Positions 12,994 through 24,535 of a DNA stretch of 64,000 nucleotides are shown here, piece after piece. The stretch lies in assembly GCA_022393335.1 (NCBI GenBank), contig JAJEKB010020660.1:21114-85113 (forward strand), read 5' to 3'. The notes beneath the pieces were generated by a model. That model was not told the origin of the DNA. It ran no database searches and was given only the letters and a program-made list of their open reading frames with translations. How positions within the stretch are numbered: position 1 is the first letter of the stretch; each line of letters begins with the position of its first letter. This stretch comes from Macrotrachela quadricornifera (lineage: Eukaryota > Rotifera > Eurotatoria > Philodinida > Philodinidae). A program made the position numbers and the translations under genes.

Positions 12994-14430
12994 AGATTGA
13001 TTATATACTACTCCTTGGAATAGTATCATTTATAATTCTGTATCTTGGGGTATCCTTCAAGTTGGGCACTCCGATCTTATTATCAAATTCTACGTTTAAG
13101 GATAGATTGTCATGGTATTCATCCAAGTGCATCATAATGTTTTGAAGGCTTTTGGAAGTCAAAAAGACTCACCAAAGTTTGATGAAATTCACTAAAAACT
13201 ATTCGAATGCATTGTTCTCTATCAAATACCACTAGAATTTTAACATTATTATTTAAAGATAAGGAAAGTCGTCTGAATTTTACTGAATACTGTTGAATGA
13301 TTACAGATTCAAATTACCACTGTATTCGTCAAAATTCATCGAAATTCATCAGAACTCATCATGTATTTATTGTTCTAAGTTAAATTATTCTTCTTCAAGT
13401 ACCAGCGATGTTTCTAATAAGAACAGATTTTCATCAGCTGTTCATATTTCTTTTTTTATTAGAACATTTCTTATCATCAAAAATGAACTAACTATCTCGA
13501 ATATAAATCAAGTAATTATCGGTAGTTTTTAAGTAATTGAATTTGTTCTTATTAAGAACACAGTCCCTAATACGAACAGTTAGCGAAAAATTGTTTCGAA
13601 TAAGACGAGTCTAGGTAAAATACATAGAACATAAAATATTTGTAGTGAATGAACATTTTTTATATCTAAACTGGAAAATTTCTTCGTGAATCTATCAGAA
13701 GAAATGTTCATTGATTAATGATACATGAATATTTAGTGGTTCAGGTGAAATAGATTTATAGGATGGTTTATCAGAATCATACCATATTGATTGCTTGAGA
13801 GTGAGTTTATTTTTCAAGATCGGATAGACTTTTTTAACATATTGTGTTTAAAAAAATCATTTTTAACGTTTCTGTTTCTTTACAAGATAAATTATTTATA
13901 TAAAATTGATTCAATATTGATTTAATATGGTATAAAATCTTATGAAAATCATTTGATTTTAGCATAGCTACAATTATTTACTGTCGAATTTAAAAGGAAA
14001 AAATTCTGAAACCTATTTTTTTCTACACCTGATTTCTTGTAAATAAAACTTCTATTTAGAATTTTTTGATGAATAAGATACAATTTGTTTGGTTAATAAT
14101 TAAGTTATATCTTCATATTTCAATGCTCTTTTACATTCAATTGAGATGAAAGCATTTGATCGTGTTCATGTCCGTATATGTAACAAAGCCAAAAACTAAA
14201 TCACATAGTAATTGTTATTTTTCCGAAGAAGTAAACGATTCCAATTGACCTCGATATCAGTTAAAGATAATGAATGCTTCTTCCACCTAAAATACAACAA
14301 AAGATTTTCTCTTCATGCAAAGTATTTAATCTGCTGGATACTGGCAATTCTTGCGTTCTGTCGCTATCAATCAGCTATATACATGTGCCATACTTTATCA
14401 CTGTCGCATATGTTCAGAATGTCTACGATT
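12994..14430. other. Intergenic, nothing recognised
   Basis: AT-rich DNA with short, low-complexity ORFs only. I see no splice-linked coding signal. Confidence 0.45.
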
Positions 14431-14435
14431 TAGGA

Positions 14436-15600
14436 TGGAGAAGGAGAGCTTCTCTGATGACGAAAACAACAGCGAAGTTGAGGATGTAGTTATGTTAGCT
14501 GTTCCTGATTCAGATATCGATGAAATGCACAATCAACTGATGGATGTGAATTCAAATTATTTGAGTGACGAATATATGTGATAAATAGAATTTGATATAT
14601 ATGAAAATACTAAGATAAAGCTATTCTATAGTAACGATGATACGATGTACGCTCCTCTTGCTACTGATAAGACGGATAAATTGATAAATAACAAAAAAAA
14701 AGGTTGGACCTACTTTTTCCTGTTGATTCTTGTTTTTCACTGGCTTGTTTCTACAATGAGATGTTACCTAATTCATTGTTTGATCATATTGTTACGTGTA
14801 CTAATACTCGTGCTCGTGTTTATTATAACAATGTTTCATCATCATCACAAAGTCAAGAAACATGAAAGCTTGTGAGATTATTTCTAATATTCTGAAAATA
14901 TTCAAATCCTATGTTTTGAGATTTCTCGCGATGAAATGAAAAATGATACGTGAAAGAACAATCAATGAATATTGGTCGACTGATTCTTATCTTATAACAT
15001 CACTATTTCATTCATTCTTTCTTTCCATCAGCTTTGTTCGATTTACTGATTGTGAGATTTTAGTTGCTGATGATCGATTACAACCAATTCGTGCATTTCT
15101 CGATCGAGTGAAACGAATATGTCAGTCGAAATATATTGCATCAAGCAATATAGCTGCTGATGAAACATTATTACTCTATAAAGGAAGATTAGTGTGTTGA
15201 TTTTTTCAAATTGATTAAAAGTAATAATGTAACTTTATAGGTTTTCAAGCAATCCAATCCTCGAAAAAGAGCTCGATTCGGGATAAAGATCTTTGCTTTA
15301 TGTGATTCATCAAATGGATATCTCATAAATTTTGAAGTATACATTGGACAAGGTAAAATTATTTTTAATTTTTTATAATCCTCACAATGTGTTTTAAATC
15401 AAGAAGCGAATTCATGAGCAAACAATTTTTTCAATATTCAATCACTTTGAGTTTCTGAAAAAATAGTTATTCATTTAGTTGATCACCTTTTGAAAAAACA
15501 GTATTGCTTGTATGCTGATAATTGGTTTGTAAGTTGTCGCTTGGCACAATGACTGCTTGAACATCAAACAACAATTACACGAACTATTAAAAAAGTAGAG
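14436..15600 (+). pseudogene. piggyBac-type transposase remnant
   Basis: Several plus-strand pieces in order resemble piggyBac (DDE_Tnp_1_7) transposases. An acidic N-terminal stretch (14436-14580, SDDENNSEVEDVV) comes first. Next is a piece with NEYWSTD and then DRLQPIRAFLDRV plus AADETLLLYKGRL (14943-15200), matching the family's first catalytic Asp block. FKQSNPRKRARFGIKIFAL (15243 on) follows, then YCLYADNWFV (around 15510), matching the second Asp block. Stops and frame breaks separate the pieces, for example a TGA right after the LAQ codons near 15550, so the gene is dead. No terminal repeats were identified. Confidence 0.7.
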
Positions 15601-15728
15601 GTGAAAAAATTCTTTTTATTTTAATAAGATATTGTCATCTACAGTGAATATCAATCATTCTTATTCTTTCCGCAAAGATGATAAAAATAAGAAGATATAT
15701 AATCATGAAGTACAATATCAAATAACAT

Positions 15729-16155
15729 TCAATATATTTTCTTGCAAAAGTCTTCCCATTGAACATAGTATTTATTCTCTTCAGATACATCGTTCAATTT
15801 GCCATTTTTGAAACCTTTGACGGCTTGATATGTTCGAATGTCGTTGGGAAATCGACATCGGATTAACTGACGCATAAGATCAGGAAAGATATACGTTTGA
15901 CCACGATTTCGAACTTGACGACGATCGAGGTATTCAGATAAACGTGTATATAGCTCTTTTCGATGCTCTGCATCATTTCGATTTGTTTTATTAGTTCCTA
16001 ATCGATCAATAACATCTATAATACAAAAACAAGAAAAACTTATGATTGATACAATCATAAAATAAATCCTTACCAATTATATGAAAAGGAATCTCTAGAT
16101 TATGTTTACGAAATTCTTCAACTATTTCATTTCGAATTTGTACTTAATCATCAAT
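15729..16155 (-). pseudogene. Two-exon coding remnant, family unknown
   Basis: The minus-strand frame 15729-16019 (ending EDFCKKIY) joins across a 50-60 bp GT-AG intron to an upstream piece reading VQIRNEIVEEFRKHNLEIPF (up to about 16150). An in-frame TAA precedes that piece, and no convincing start is visible. The composition looks like a real protein (charged, helical, with a YLDRRQVRNRG stretch), but I do not recognise the family. It lies against the piggyBac remnant on the opposite strand and may be unrelated. Confidence 0.4.
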
Positions 16156-17500
16156 CATTGTTTTCGGTTTTTTTTAAATCATCATTATTATTATCATTTT
16201 CTTTCTCTTCACAAGAGAGAAGACGACGTTTTCATGAGAAAAGGGGGAAGTGCTTATGGTTAAGTTTGTAGACAAGAAAGCTATAGAGGATAAGGAAATT
16301 TATGTAGCTAATTCGAAAAAGATATGCGAACAGGATTACCAAATTTCTCGACTTTGTCGTTAGAGAATGACTACATAATAAATGACTTGTTTCTAAAACT
16401 CACATTTAATATGTGATTTTTTGAACGCATATTCAAAAAATTACATATTAAACATGAATTTTATAAAATCTATGCAAAATATTCAGTTAAAATTATTTTT
16501 AAGATGAATACGGAAAAGTCTATTTCGTTTATATACAAATTATTTTTATTTTTAGATGTGATAATCGCGTTATTACTTATTATTACATTATTCTCTCTTA
16601 TAACTTAATATAACAGTGAATGAAGATCGTGAAAGTGTTAATTTAAGTAAGGTTCACACACAAATATTAACATTATACAATTTAATATTGTTTAGTAATG
16701 CATCGTTCACTGAGTCGTCTAACCGTCGATGATTTGAATTTCATATTAAATACTAATGAGAAGTTAGAAAGTTCACCCGATCCTGTAACATCTGATGTGA
16801 CGTATCGACTATGATTAACAATAGAAACTCAAGGTGAGAATTATCGTTTATGTGATAGCATTTTTAAAATATGTATTTATAAATGTATGGAAAAACGAGA
16901 AATCAATTTCATATTCTCGACAACAATCCGATTTTACAAAAATGTATTATTCTTGTATTAATTCAGATAAAAAGAAGCATGCACGTTGTGTTAAACATGT
17001 TTATATATAAAAAAATAATTTAGATGTTATCGTATGTTATGTTGATAAGGAGTCTCATTTAATTTAAAATAAAAAAAAATGTATTCAAAGGAATTTAAAA
17101 AAAAACGGAGTAACCATAGTTCTGCAACATTTTTAACATAAATTTGACCGGGAAAGACAATAGAACTATATAAAGGATTGATATTCTTATGAAATATAGA
17201 AAATCATATGTTTGCAGTGAATCATCCGTTATAATCTTATTATAAGAAATTAATTTTTTTTACATTTTTTAAACAGATAGTTTTCTGACGTTTTCATTAT
17301 TAAAAGATTGGTTTTTGTGTATATATTGTGATAACTGAGAGTAGTATATCCTTTAAATTGCAGCGTAATGTGTTCCATTCAAATCTCATTATGCTACACA
17401 GATTATAGGAAATTGAATGATTAGAGAAGGAATATCATAATGTCGGTCAAACATTGATCCTATCTCATACAGTTTTTTCACTAACTTAGGTAATTTCGAT
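16156..17500. other. Intergenic with possible decayed coding traces
   Basis: Mostly AT-rich non-coding DNA. A plus-strand frame near 16697-16815 (MHRSLSRLTVDDLNF..., then a stop) has protein-like composition and could be a lost transposase N-terminus, but the link is weak. Confidence 0.35.
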
Positions 17501-17606
17501 ATTGCAACATGACGTGCACATGGTAACTCAAAATCATCAACCTTACATTTATTTATTTGTACTTTATCAGCAACAATAAAAACAAGTTGATACTCTTGTT
17601 ACAAAT

Positions 17607-18047
17607 ATGTCAGATTCTAAGGCTTATAAACTTCTCGTTACAACAAATAATGGTGATGACGCACCATGTAATGTTGCTCAATGTCAATATCGTCATCAAA
17701 AATGTCTGAAGCAACAAAGAATTACAAATGATGAAATAAGAAATCTTGTATTATTATCGTTTGATCTTAATGGTTATTTTAAGTTACTTCAGATACAACC
17801 TGAATTGCTATTCGTTTGGATACATGATTCGATGATAGAGCAATTTTCTAAATTACTAATCATGGCCAAAGAAAGTGTACCTTTATTTTATGATACAACA
17901 TTTTCTTGGGGTGAAATATCCTATATAACTCTGAAACGCAGATTAAACGAGTCTAAATGCGTTTTCTGTGTTTTAATTATTAGTCGCGATCATACGCGTG
18001 TACAGTTTCATTTTGTCTCATTTCTGAAAAAGAACAAATGCATTTAA
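17607..18047 (+). pseudogene. Transposase-core fragment, possibly MULE-like
   Basis: An open frame of 146 codons. It contains the phrase VPLFYDTTFSWGEISY, which resembles the first catalytic Asp region of MULE-like and related transposases (YDTTF followed by a short beta strand), plus a Cys/His-containing segment near residues 20-35. The frame stops well before a full catalytic domain, and the sequence downstream is not coding. It may belong to the same kind of element as the SWIM-finger remnant at 8854-9125, though that one is on the other strand. Family assignment is tentative. Confidence 0.45.
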
Positions 18048-19531
18048 ATGGATTTTCCTCAGCGAAACAGTCAAAAATGCTTCTACACACTTTTTTTTAG
18101 ATAAAAATAACTGTGACTTTACGAATAACTTTTGGCTATGCTCGAACAAATTGAATAATACCTATTAATTTGACATAATCCCTGAAAGATTTCTATATAA
18201 TTATACAGTTAATTATTACGTAATTTAGAAAACTTATAGTTGATTTTTTGCAAGTATTTTTACAATGATATTCTTTCGAAAAATTGATGATTCATTTAAA
18301 TGTGTGTGCCTTAAAATATATCGTCATTTTAGTTTTCAAGTGTTTTTTAATGTATAACGTGCTGTATAAGTTCTCGTAATGATGTTATTTTTCGTCTCTG
18401 TAAAAAAAATTCCCAGCCTGTAATATGAATGAACAAAAGATGAAGGCTTCTATAGAAGTAACTACACAACTTTTTTCTTTTAATTATGTGCAAAGTAATG
18501 AATCGCGCGCACATTATTTTTTTTCGTTCCTTAACAGCGCAAATGAATAGTGAGAGAGAATATAATACACTTACTGGATAAACTGATATATGACAGATAA
18601 AAGCATAAATTTAAGAAAACAAAAACTCAGAAAGTTCTCTCTAAGTCGTATCGTGAATAACATTATTCGTTAAACTTTCACATTGTAAAACGCAATTATG
18701 AAATTTTGTTTTTAATTTGAAAAAGCAAACAAAGCAAAAATTGTTCAGCAGCAAAAAGTTCTGGGACATGGTCGCTGGAAAGAAATATTGGTCTGGTATC
18801 TCAGCCATTCTAGTGCATAAGAAACTGAAAAATTGTGCACATATATCGTAAAAGATACATGAATCATTGATACAAACTCGGTCTACAGATGTTGAATTGT
18901 TCAGGAGTTACAACAACCAGTAATTCATATTATTACACGCCTTATAAATCATGAACTAGAGATTATTAAGAGCCGGAAGATCAATTATTACGTAGCCCTA
19001 ATATGTGCCTATCTACGAATTAAGTGTTAGAAAGATTCCTTAAATTGTTCTCAAAGTGTGATCATATTATCCTTGCGAACAATGTTGAGCGAAACAATTT
19101 TTCAAGTCAAATACGAAAGAGATTACAGCAAACCAATCTGAAATTCTCACAAAACATTGGGCAACACCAGAGTAATCTTTCTCACAATTTGCAAGAAAAA
19201 AACACTCAATAAAAGTTTAATGAATGATGTTATTCGTCGTATGTATTTAAATCTAATTCAAGTGAGATATTGAACTATAGGATCTCATTCTACAGTGCTC
19301 CAGGATTTTTTACTATACCTGTATTACATTTATTTTTTTCTTTTATAAACATTCATTTCTTAAAAGTTTTCTTTTTCTAGATTAATATAAGTCCTGCTAA
19401 TCATCAACATAGAAAAAAAAATAGGAAATCAGCATATCCGTTCACTGCCATTAACATTGAACTTCTGTGCTGATAGGTTTTGTTAAGGATCTATAATATT
19501 GGTCATAAACGAATAGCGACGAATCATTTTT
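18048..19531. other. Intergenic, nothing recognised
   Basis: AT-rich DNA downstream of the GTPase gene. The ORF at 19024-19212 shows no family features. Confidence 0.45.
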
Positions 19532-21158
19532 TTAAAATTTTTTTTGAGGGAGTAGCTTATTGTACACTGCAGTCAATTGTGTTGGGAAATTGCTCAGATT
19601 TTTCCAAAATCGTTTGTTCTCGAATGTCAGCATGCACCATTGAGCTATTTTTTCATCATCAAGTGATTCCATAATGCCTAAAATAAGTTCATCGACGCCG
19701 GATGGCTCCAAGGCTATGTTAGTACTTTTAATCGCAAATCTTTCGCAATTGACAGCGGTGCATAGACCCATATTACCAAAAAAACTAATGCCATTTTCTT
19801 CTCGTGTTTTGGTATGATATTTCTCGAGTAATTGTTGAAAGTTTTCCATAACAGCATCACGCTGTTCATCACTTCCTGCCCATTTGTTAGTGCATACAAG
19901 AGTACAAAATATATGTTGATCCATACATTCTTTTATTATCTGTTCTAGCTGTTGAATATTTGCGAAAGAGCTTGGTGATGCACAATAGATCATACATAAT
20001 ATATCGGATTTCGGTTTCTGTTTAATATTTTCTAAGATTTTGTGAATGTCCTTGTGAGTCCATGTTTCGATTCCTGGAGTGTCCCAAAAATTATATCGAT
20101 ACTTTATCTCTCCAGAGTCAACTTCAATGTCACCTCTAAGAAAGTGAGAAGAAATTTTATTCGTGCAAGCACCAAGCCCAGCACGTGCTTTAGCTAGTGA
20201 TTTTCCACATATAGCATTGATCAGAGTACTTTTTCCAACACGTGGTGCACCAAGTAAAAGAATATTCATTTCGTTGTATGTCTCACAAATATCTCGACGT
20301 TTAACTGGATCACGAGTCAAGCGTGAACCAACCTCATTGATCTTAGTAATGTAATGCTGGTAGGTATTAGCTAATTTTTCTGAGCGAGATGGAGATGAAA
20401 CAGTATCATTTGGTACGGTTTTCGATCCAGAAAATCCTAAATTTTCTTGTGTAGATTGTACATGTAGAGAGACTGCTGGACATGGATTATTTACATTCGA
20501 CTCTAACTTCGTAGTATCAAAGTTTTTCACCTCTTCATTTCTGTTTGAAGAAATACCACAGAAATTTTCAGATTGAGTATTGGGTAGAGCCCTGCTTTTT
20601 GGAGATGGTATTGGTGTTGGCTTCTTTACTACGCTGCGTTCTGATGCACAAAAATTGGTCGTTGGTTGATTTCTGACAACGTTTTCAGGAACAGATGACA
20701 ACGACTTGAAATATAAAAATTGTTTAAGCAAACACGCTGAATGAAAAGATCGATGAAATCGGGTCGAAACTTACATTTTCGTTACTTTCTGTTTCTACAT
20801 TAGATTTGGTATTATCAGGTGGTATATTTGATTCAATTGTTGCTTGATTTGCAAATGCGACTAGATATTCTCGAAGACTATTTATCATTTGTACACGTTT
20901 CTCTGTTTTCATACGCAACTGATAGTCAGGATTTTCTATTCCAACTGGTCTGATTTCTTCAAATATTCTCTCATCAGGCAGGACACTTTCATTGTTCAAA
21001 GAAACAATATAATAATCGTTATAGTCAATTTTCGTATTGATTATACTTTGTTTGCACACATATTTTATAATATCTTGGACTGTAGTTGTTGATGATACTG
21101 GTACAGGAAACTGTTCACCAGTTTGTTTAAAACGAACTATTATAGTTCTAGACTCCAT
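19532..21158 (-). CDS. Ubiquitin-like / P-loop GTPase fusion protein
   Basis: Two exons, 20775-21158 and 19532-20704, joined by a 70-bp phase-0 GTAAGT...CAAG intron, give 518 residues. Residues 1-80 look like a ubiquitin-like or Ras-binding-type fold (start MESRTIIVRFKQTGEQFPV, VQDIIKYVCK). Residues about 110-265 are a Ser/Pro/Asn-rich linker. Residues about 270-480 form a GTPase domain: G1 GAPRVGKST at about 280-288, G3 DTPG at about 336-339, and a G4-like TNKW at about 400-403 (TNKW instead of TKxD). The pattern suggests an AIG1/IAN- or septin-related large GTPase, a group often tied to immunity or membranes; a nucleotide-dependent switch role is inference. The start ATG at 21158 is the first of the open frame. 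Confidence 0.78.
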
Positions 21159-22690
21159 CAGTTCTCACACTAGAATAGAGATCACAAAGAAATTTATTTT
21201 AGCCTAGATATCTGCATATAAGAAGCATATTTCATTTTGACATATGTGTTACCATTACTCTAATCATTACAAGGGACATACTGACTATTTTTAATCAAAA
21301 TTAAAAGTCTATTGAGAAAATTATTTAAAAAACTGATGATAGGTGTCTAGAGAAACATGTCCGAAGGTATGAACACTATAAAAGAAAATAAAACAGTTTT
21401 AACCATATAAACAAATAGGAATATACATTACTATTTCTAAGACACCACTATACTCTACGAAGATATCAACCACACTGTAAAAAAAGATGCAATAAAGAAC
21501 GAAAAAGAAAGTTTATCAGTATGCAATCAATTGCATACTCTCTTTTTTTCATTTATAAAACTGGTAATAAATGTTTTCTCGTTTATGATTCTCGAAAAAG
21601 GGTTTATTAGATATTTTTGTAAATGAGGACAGGGTTCGTAACTGGTCGCGAATTTTTCATTTATTATTATATCTTTTTTTGCAGTGTAAAGGCTATGGAA
21701 GATATCTATCTAATCAATAGAGTTATATGAGGAGTTTTTCAGAGTGTCTCATGCCAGATAGGAGTGTTGAGAGAGGGTGGACGATATTCGATACATCAAA
21801 AGGAAGTTTAGTCGCTAAAGTATCTTCCACGTCTGCGAGAGAGAAAGAGGAGGGGGGAGTCGAAGTTTCTGCTCTTAAACTTTAAAAAAGCTCAATACTT
21901 TTACTTATTTGGCGTATCAATGCTACACTTACTGTTGATGGCAATAAAGTCAGTATTTCTCGACCACTAAACAGCTGCTTCGAAAGATATCTAAGTTGGT
22001 TGCATATCTTATAGCCTATCAATAAGGACATTCAAGACTCCTGAAGCCTCATATAGTATAAAAGTTATATAGAAGTTGTAAGTGTTCTTTTACGAAGGCT
22101 ATTTGTAAAAAAAGGATGCGCGAGTATATAACTGCTTTTGATCAGAGGCGTAAATCAAATCTCAAAACAGAGAGAGAGCATTACGCCTCTGCTTTTGACG
22201 TAGAAAATATAGTTTGGTTTTTATCTATTAATCATAACTGATTCATATTTATCTCGATATGTCAGGAGCAAAAATGTTAATAGAAACGAAGCAAAAACTC
22301 TTCAAACATCTTTTATATCTAAAAAAAAGAATTGTGACAGTAGATATGTTATTTACAGAACAGAATCGAATCAAATTACACGATACTTTCTAAACTTGTT
22401 CATTTTTCTCTGAACTGCATTTAGACATCATTGATAAGATTATTTCAGCAAACTGTTGGGTTATAGAAATTTACATCATTTAAAGCAGCATTATAATGCA
22501 AATAATAGTTGACAGTGTTATATGCTGATGATTTGTAGTAAAAAATGACTTGCATGTTACAGAACAGAATACTTTGTAATTCGATAGTCAACAACATTTG
22601 GTAGTCTCAAATGACTATATTTGCAGTTAGATAAGAAAGTGGATGAAGATATCAGGTTAAATATTTATTTATCATCGTTAAACGGTTCAC
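21159..22690. other. Intergenic; one short hairpin
   Basis: No genes seen. Around 22143-22196, agaggcgtaa and ttacgcctct form an inverted pair around a gagaga-rich loop. Confidence 0.45.
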
Positions 22691-22900
22691 CCCACTTTCA
22701 TCGAAAAAATAAATATCGAACTGTAAAAACGTCGAAAAAAAATATTATGAAAATATCAAATAATGTAAATGTCGAAAGTTAGAAGTCGAAAGATAGAAAT
22801 ATCCAATATAAAAATATCGAAAAGGAAAATACCGACAGATGAAAATTCCGAGTGACAAAAATACGGAACAGTAAAAAGGTCGAAAGTTAAAAATAATATT
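22690..22900. repeat. Degenerate short tandem repeat (tcgaaa-type)
   Basis: The phrase a-a-a-t-a-t-c-g-a-a-a and variants (gtcgaaag, accgacag, ccgagtga) recur every 15-20 bp over about 200 bp. It is an AT-rich minisatellite with no coding potential. Confidence 0.55.
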
Positions 22901-23035
22901 TGGGTAAAATGCAGAAATTACAGAAACTACTATTTTGTTATGAATAATCGTGAGATATTTTTATTTTATTAGAAAAAATGATGAAAAAAACTCACATTCA
23001 AACATATGTGAAGAAAAGGAAAAACCAAGGGGGAA

Positions 23036-23150
23036 AAAGCGTTACTTCCGTACTTCCAATACTTCCTCGTACTTCTCTCATACTTCGTTGTACTCCACTT
23101 CTACTTCCCAATACTTCTCTCACTCTCCTTGTACTTCTTTTGTACTCCCA
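23036..23150 (+). repeat. tacttc-rich short tandem repeat
   Basis: tacttcc/tacttct units recur about every 9-13 bp over roughly 110 bp. The two overlapping ORFs here merely read through the repeat. Confidence 0.65.
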
Positions 23151-23164
23151 TTGTATATTAATAG

Positions 23165-24208
23165 GTACCTATAAGCCATCAAGTGTTATATCATGGGGGT
23201 ACCTCTAGGTCTTCAAGTACTACACTATAAGGGTATCCTTGGGTCCTCTACTGCTATAGTTTAGGGGTATCCTTGGGTGCTTAACTACTATACTACGGGG
23301 GTACTCTTGGGTCCTCAACCGGTGTACTATAGGGGTATTCATGGGTCCTCAACTGCTATACTCTAGGGTTGCCCTTGGGCCCTCATCTAATATACTATAA
23401 GAGTGCCATTAGATCCTCAAATTAGGAATGGCACCATATATTTACTCTACTGGTGACAAAGCACCTATGGTAAATCACTGGTCGCTGCGTCCGCTTTATA
23501 TTAGTGGAAAAACGGGTCAGTTAGATCGCAGCAAATTGTAACTCGCTTATTTCATGGATAACTGTGGAAGATTACATGCGGACTTTTATAGAGCACCATT
23601 GATGACCTCTAATTGACCCGAACAACCCTATGTTCCGTCTTTCTCTTCATGGAAAAAACCGCCTTGAAATCTAATTCGTTGACATTCTTTTGTGACAGCC
23701 AATTAGATTCCGAGGCGTCTTTTCTCTATCGAGATAAGGACGTATCATAGAATAGTTCGGCCAATCTTGAGGTTATCAAGCGTACTCTACAAAAGTCCTC
23801 AGAGAATCTCAGGCGGTTGTCCGTGAATTAAGCGAATTACAACTTTCTGCCATCTCATTGGCTGAAACTCTTCTATAGCAGCCAATCAGATTTCGAGGCG
23901 TTTTTTTCATTGAAGATAAGGACGGACCATAAAATTGTTCGGGCCAATTTTAGGTTATCAAACGTGCTCTACAAAATCCTCACAGAATCTTGTACGGCTA
24001 TTTATGAAATAAGTAAGTTACAATTTGCTGCCATCTGATTGGGCCGTTTTTCGACGAATAGAACAACTGACGCAGCGAGCAGCATTTTAAGAAAGGTACT
24101 TAGTTACTAGTAAAATAAATATATGGTACCATCCCCAAGTTGAGGACCTATGGGTACTCACAGAGTGTATTAGATGAGGACCCAAGGGACCCCTATAGTA
24201 CATTTAGC
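23165..24208. mobile_element. Composite inverted-repeat element with about 40-bp tandem ends
   Basis: The left end (23165-23425) is about six tandem units of about 40 bp around the phrase aggggtatccttgggtcctc. The right end (about 24135-24208) has the same unit in inverted orientation (gaggacccaagggacccct). Just inside, accatatatttactctactgg (left, about 23435) is mirrored by agtaaaataaatatatggta (right, about 24107). The interior holds two imperfect direct copies of about 200 bp (about 23650-23860 and 23850-24060) sharing the cagccaat...aga.tt.cgaggcg core. There is no ORF. The right end abuts a broken LRR exon. Probably a non-autonomous DNA transposon or satellite-bearing foldback element. 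Confidence 0.6.
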
Positions 24209-24535
24209 CCATGCTTTAAAACAAAACAAAGTAATATGAAATCGTATCAATCTTCTTATTCACCTGCGTACTTATGATTTTACACAGACACTCACCACAT
24301 TGGACCTTTGGTGCAATCAAATCGGTTCACAAGGAGCACAATATTTAGCCGCCTCTTTAGAACAAAACAAAGTAATATGAATGAGATAAATGTTTTTTTT
24401 CATCATCTATGCACTCACTATTTGATACAGACAGTCACGGCCTTGGAGCTCTCGTGGAATAACATCAATTTTAGTGTAGGAGAGCATATCAATGAAATAC
24501 TCAAAAACAACGCGTCACTTAAGGAAAGAATATGA
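24204..24535 (+). pseudogene. 3' end of an LRR gene, truncated by a repeat element
   Basis: Three plus-strand pieces with the same architecture as the array at 42-2901. The tail of an LRR exon (HLAHALKQNK, ending at 24230 before GT) is followed by a complete 84-bp LRR exon at 24288-24371 (TLTTLDLWCNQIGSQGAQYL...), then a last exon 24431-24535 ending SLKERI and a stop. Introns are about 57-59 bp and phase 0. No upstream LRR exon or F-box is visible: the composite repeat ending near 24203 interrupts the first piece. It is a relic of a second gene with one exon per repeat. Confidence 0.75.

Noticed and set aside
22950..23208. Two Ser/Thr-rich ORFs
   Set aside because: Read-through of the tacttc tandem repeat.
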